From contig NZ_FXUG01000013.1 of the NCBI RefSeq assembly GCF_900182915.1, positions 62,001-126,000 of the forward strand: 64,000 nt of DNA, read 5' to 3'. The notes beneath the pieces were generated by a model. It had not been told where the DNA came from. It ran no database searches and saw only the letters and a list, made by a program, of their open reading frames with translations. Below, one piece after another: positions 61,134 to 64,000 of the stretch (positions are counted from its first letter, which is position 1; each line of letters opens with the position of its first letter). The DNA comes from Neorhodopirellula lusitana. Its GTDB lineage: Bacteria; Planctomycetota; Planctomycetia; Pirellulales; Pirellulaceae. A program made the position numbers and the translations under genes.

Positions 61134-62195
61134 TTAACGTTGATAGATCGGCAGGAAGCCGCGGTCGAATTGCAGCATCGTTAGATTGCATGCGGTGACA
61201 TAGACCGGATGAATCTGGCCTTCCCAAGATCCGTCGGGTTCCTGTTCGGCCGCGATCCGGTCGTACAGTCGGTCTCGGAAGGGGAGCCACAATTCGTCGC
61301 CTTGGCGATACACCACTTGGCTGTAGTACAGGTACGTGTAATGCCAGTGCCCGAACGCTGCGGTCGAATCACTGATGTCGTGCAGCGTACTCTTGCTGTA
61401 CTTCAGCATCTCTGGAACGTGTTCGCTGTCGTAGTCGCCTGCGTTGTACAAGGCCGCGAGTGCCGCCGCTGTGATGGCTGGGCGGCTGCTGCCGGTTTGA
61501 CGACTGCTGTAGCTGATGCCGCCATCGGGGTTCTTGCACCGATAGATGTAATCCTTGGCTTTCTCGATCACCTCGCTGCTAACAGGGATGCCTGCGTTGC
61601 GGCAACCGCGAAGACCTTGGACCTGGGTGATTGTGGTGCTGCCTTCGTCGAAGTCGTTGCCTTCTTTGGCGGACACATAGCCCCAGCCACCGGCCGCTGT
61701 TTGGGCGTTGCCGCTGAACTGAACGGCTCGAGACAGAACATCGACCAGTTCTTCCCGCCGATCGAGCAGGCCTTCTTCGCCGAGGACCTGGGACAGGAAC
61801 AGCATCGAAAAGCCGTGCCCGTAGGTGTACCGGGAATCGGTTTGCGGGTCGCCGATCAGGCCGTTGCCGCGAGACTTGCTGATGATGAAATCAGCCGCTC
61901 TGGCAATTTGACGTGCGTACGGTCCCTGGGTTGTTGTGCTGCCGCTGGCGATCATGGCCGTTCCCGACAACGCTGCCATCGCAGTGGGATAGACAGTTGT
62001 ATTCCACTGCCCGCGGGAGGACTGTTGGCCGGCTAGCCAATCGAGGCCGCGCGTGATGGAGCTTTCCCATTTGGCATTGGACCGCAGGGCGGAACGGGAG
62101 CTTTCCGCTCGCGCGGTTGAAGATGCCAACGCCAAGCTTCCCGCCGCAGCACAACGGTGGATGAATTGCCGGCGGTCGATGGAAGAACGAGGCAT
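61134..62195 (-). CDS. Tat-exported alpha/alpha-toroid (prenyltransferase/squalene cyclase-like) protein
   Basis: The 353-residue product has a twin-arginine leader (DRRQFIHRCAAAGSLALASSTARA). The mature part is an alpha/alpha-toroid: GLDWLAGQQSSRGQW, GGWGYVSAKEGNDFDEGSTTITQVQGL, NPDGGISYSSRQ, and YYSQVVYRQGDELWLPFRDRL. It shares the C-terminal pattern of the membrane toroid protein at 44390-47161 (Q-V-x(5,6)-G, then G-SW, then a final LPIY), so the two are likely paralogues. No cyclase acid motif is visible. It ends 20 bases from the convergent MCE gene. Confidence 0.88.
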   Translation of the reverse strand: MPRSSIDRRQFIHRCAAAGSLALASSTARAESSRSALRSNAKWESSITRGLDWLAGQQSSRGQWNTTVYPTAMAALSGTAMIASGSTTTQGPYARQIARAADFIISKSRGNGLIGDPQTDSRYTYGHGFSMLFLSQVLGEEGLLDRREELVDVLSRAVQFSGNAQTAAGGWGYVSAKEGNDFDEGSTTITQVQGLRGCRNAGIPVSSEVIEKAKDYIYRCKNPDGGISYSSRQTGSSRPAITAAALAALYNAGDYDSEHVPEMLKYSKSTLHDISDSTAAFGHWHYTYLYYSQVVYRQGDELWLPFRDRLYDRIAAEQEPDGSWEGQIHPVYVTACNLTMLQFDRGFLPIYQR

Positions 62196-62677
62196 GGTGT
62201 ACCGCTTTGACGAAGAAGTGTGTTGAAGGCGGCACAGCGTTGGAAACGCGATCCAGCCAGCACCATCTTACGGTAGATCAATGCGTTTAGGCCAGTGATT
62301 GTTTGGGTGAGCGTGATGACGGGATGCTGCGGTTGTCACTTCAGGGGGGGCGGCTTCGGTTCGCTGATCGCAGCTCAGGACAACATCAGCGCTGAATCGG
62401 CCTGCCCCGGCTAAGTTAAACGCAACTAAGACTGCGGTATCCATAGGTTCCTTGAAGGCTTTTAGCGGCGGGTAGCCCACGCTTATTGATTCTTGGGGGG
62501 GGAGCGGTCAGAATGGGGAGGCGATGGTTTGAAAGGCGGATCCGCTTCGATCGCCCTCGCCAACCTGCCCCAGCAAGCCAAAAGAAGGCAACTCCTGCCC
62601 CGGTGAGTCAAAACCAGGTCAGGCCAACCTCACCTGGCGAGCTTCGCTACCCACCTAGAATCTTTGTTGCTTTGCAC
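62196..62677. promoter_or_regulatory. Divergent intergenic region with a repeated CCTGCCCC motif
   Basis: This 482-base gap lies between the leftward toroid gene and the rightward cytochrome gene and should hold both promoters. Three degenerate copies of CCTGCCCC followed by (G/A)G and later AAA lie at 62401-62420, 62564-62583 and 62594-62613. No gene is seen. Confidence 0.4.
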
Positions 62678-64000
62678 ATGAAAACAATCCGGCAACGTTC
62701 TGCGAGATTCCTTTCGGCACTACCCATCGGCGAAAGTTGGGGTGCAAGCACGATTGTTTCGGGCATTGTGCTTACGTTGATGCTAGTGGGGACACGAACC
62801 ACGGTCGCGAACGAGTCAAGCGATTCGAGGTTGCCAGAGATCGCGGATTGGTTAGGTGACCACTGCGTTGATTGCCATTCCGGTGGCGATTCCGAGGCGG
62901 GACTCGATTTAGCAAACCTGGACTTCTCGCCCGATGCATTTTCGCAACTCGATTTTGAAAGCTCGGATTGGGAAAAGATCTTGCGTCGGCTGGAGACTCG
63001 CCAGATGCCACCGCCCGGTGCGGATCGTCCAGATGAAAATGCGTATGCGGCGATCACCGAATCGTTGCGAATGGTTTTGGAACATCGTGCCCAGGAGTTT
63101 CCTCGCCCGGGCAGGGTGGCGGCGATTCGCCGGCTGACGCGATTGGAGTATCAATATTCCATACGAGATTTGTTGGGCATCGAAATTGATGCTGCTGACT
63201 ACTTGCCCAAAGATGAATCCAGTCACGGTTTTGACAACATCACGGTCGAGGAACTTTCGCCCACGCACTTAAACCGCTATTTGACGGCGGGGCAAAGCAT
63301 CAGTCGTGCGGCGGTGGGCGGACGTGGCAACGGACCAGTGGGCGTTACCATTCGGCAACCAGCGGATCGTTCTCAAGAATCGCACGTTGCCGGTTTGCCG
63401 TTCGGCACTCGCGGTGGGGTGATCTTTGACCATCACTTTCATCGATCGGGAATGTATGAAATCGAGGTCAAGTTAACTCGTGATCGCGATGAAAAGGTCG
63501 AAGGTTTGAATCGGCCGCACGACATGGATGTTCTGATTGATCGAAAACGGGTGCATCGATTTCGGGTGCAACCGATCAAGTCGAAGGGCGACTGGAAAGG
63601 GAATGATTTCACCCACGCGGATTCCCACCTGCATGCACGCATTGCGATACAGGCGGGGAGCCGGTCGGTTGGTGTGACGTTTCCCAAAACGTCCTCATCG
63701 TTGAATGAGATTAAACGTCAACCCTTCGATGCGAACTTCAATCGGCACCGCCATCCGCGGCTCACTCCGGCAATCTTTCAGGTGTCTTTAGTCGGGCCCT
63801 TCGAAAGGGATGGGACAATTGAAACGGAAGTCGCCCGAACGACGGAGGAGGCCTCCAAAACCGAAGGCGACTTTGGGCTGAACGAATCGGTCAGCTTCGA
63901 CGAATTGGTCAGCACTGCGAGTCGCGACTTAATCTTCGGTGCCGACTTTGATTTCGATACGGCCACCCGAGAGGATGCCACCCGCATCTTGGCTGGGCTG
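62678..64000 (+). CDS. DUF1587/DUF1592-type planctomycete cytochrome c protein (partial)
   Basis: From ATG 62678 the frame is open to the right edge (441 codons). A membrane-anchor or signal segment (TIVSGIVLTLMLVG) is followed by CVDCH (Cys63, Cys66, His67), a single haem site in a PSD-type cytochrome domain, then RQMPPPGADRP. Next comes RRLTRLEYQYSIRDLLGIEID, the DUF1587 motif, with DLLG and PKDESSHGFDN. A beta-rich domain with YEIEVKLTRDRDE follows. Complete members continue into DUF1592, DUF1588 and DUF1585, which would lie beyond the edge. It is a second family of planctomycete cytochrome proteins beside the DUF1549/1553 one at 32040. Confidence 0.92.
   Translation, partial: MKTIRQRSARFLSALPIGESWGASTIVSGIVLTLMLVGTRTTVANESSDSRLPEIADWLGDHCVDCHSGGDSEAGLDLANLDFSPDAFSQLDFESSDWEKILRRLETRQMPPPGADRPDENAYAAITESLRMVLEHRAQEFPRPGRVAAIRRLTRLEYQYSIRDLLGIEIDAADYLPKDESSHGFDNITVEELSPTHLNRYLTAGQSISRAAVGGRGNGPVGVTIRQPADRSQESHVAGLPFGTRGGVIFDHHFHRSGMYEIEVKLTRDRDEKVEGLNRPHDMDVLIDRKRVHRFRVQPIKSKGDWKGNDFTHADSHLHARIAIQAGSRSVGVTFPKTSSSLNEIKRQPFDANFNRHRHPRLTPAIFQVSLVGPFERDGTIETEVARTTEEASKTEGDFGLNESVSFDELVSTASRDLIFGADFDFDTATREDATRILAGL

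Overview
The window looks like chromosomal DNA of a planctomycete close to Rhodopirellula (family Pirellulaceae). The evidence is the set of lineage-typical genes: a DUF1501 protein beside a DUF1549/DUF1553 cytochrome protein, a second DUF1587-type cytochrome protein running off the right edge, a DUF1559 prepilin-like protein, a DUF1844 protein, a Pkn-type kinase and a Tat-exported alpha/alpha-toroid protein. Gene density is moderate, operons are short, and several starts lack a clear Shine-Dalgarno sequence. I saw no rRNA, tRNA, CRISPR array, transposase, integrase or prophage gene. The window reads as ordinary chromosome rather than a mobile island.

Layout. 1-5545: a truncated aminotransferase, a WecA/MraY-family sugar-phosphate transferase and, divergently, a lipoprotein plus a Wza-like export lipoprotein (exopolysaccharide assembly), closed by a good terminator. 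5566-8917: an SDR oxidoreductase, a DUF533/TerB-like protein and an exported protein. 9170-21545 is the most unusual stretch: a Rad50/SbcC-like ATPase that stops just after a zinc-hook-like CxxC, translationally coupled to an Mre11/SbcD-like phosphoesterase; a porin; a GNAT-like protein; a 1599-residue SMC/Rad50-like ATPase with two DUF4332 helix-hairpin-helix modules and a long Ser/Arg/Asn-rich linker; and a HAD phosphatase fused to an ADP-ribosylglycohydrolase. 21882-30244: a DUF2306/lipoprotein/DUF1559 operon, a dihydrodipicolinate synthase/NAL-family lyase, an outer-membrane protein, an FHA-GGDEF diguanylate cyclase and a Ser/Thr kinase. 30512-35015: the DUF1501 and cytochrome/DUF1549/DUF1553 pair.

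35583-49609: an aldo/keto reductase, CTP synthase, a DUF1844 protein, and a four-gene series of TPR protein, ExbB, ExbD and a membrane-anchored alpha/alpha-toroid protein, then a small HExxH protein and an exported FAD oxidoreductase. 49926-64000: DNA polymerase III alpha, a methyltransferase, an anti-sigma-like membrane protein, a CPBP protease, an amidohydrolase with HisI, a PqiA-MCE pair, the second toroid protein, and the partial cytochrome protein.

The best candidates for undescribed biology are the ExbB/ExbD-linked toroid protein (39369-47161), the split Rad50-Mre11-like pair with the nearby giant DUF4332 ATPase (9170-19692), and the HAD-ADP-ribosylglycohydrolase fusion (20085-21545). 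Non-coding structure worth attention includes a 16-bp tandem array (35193-35325), a four-hairpin cluster (49687-49862) and long inverted repeats at 14782-14868, 19911-19992 and 38342-38387. All function calls rest on reading motifs by eye; no database search was run.
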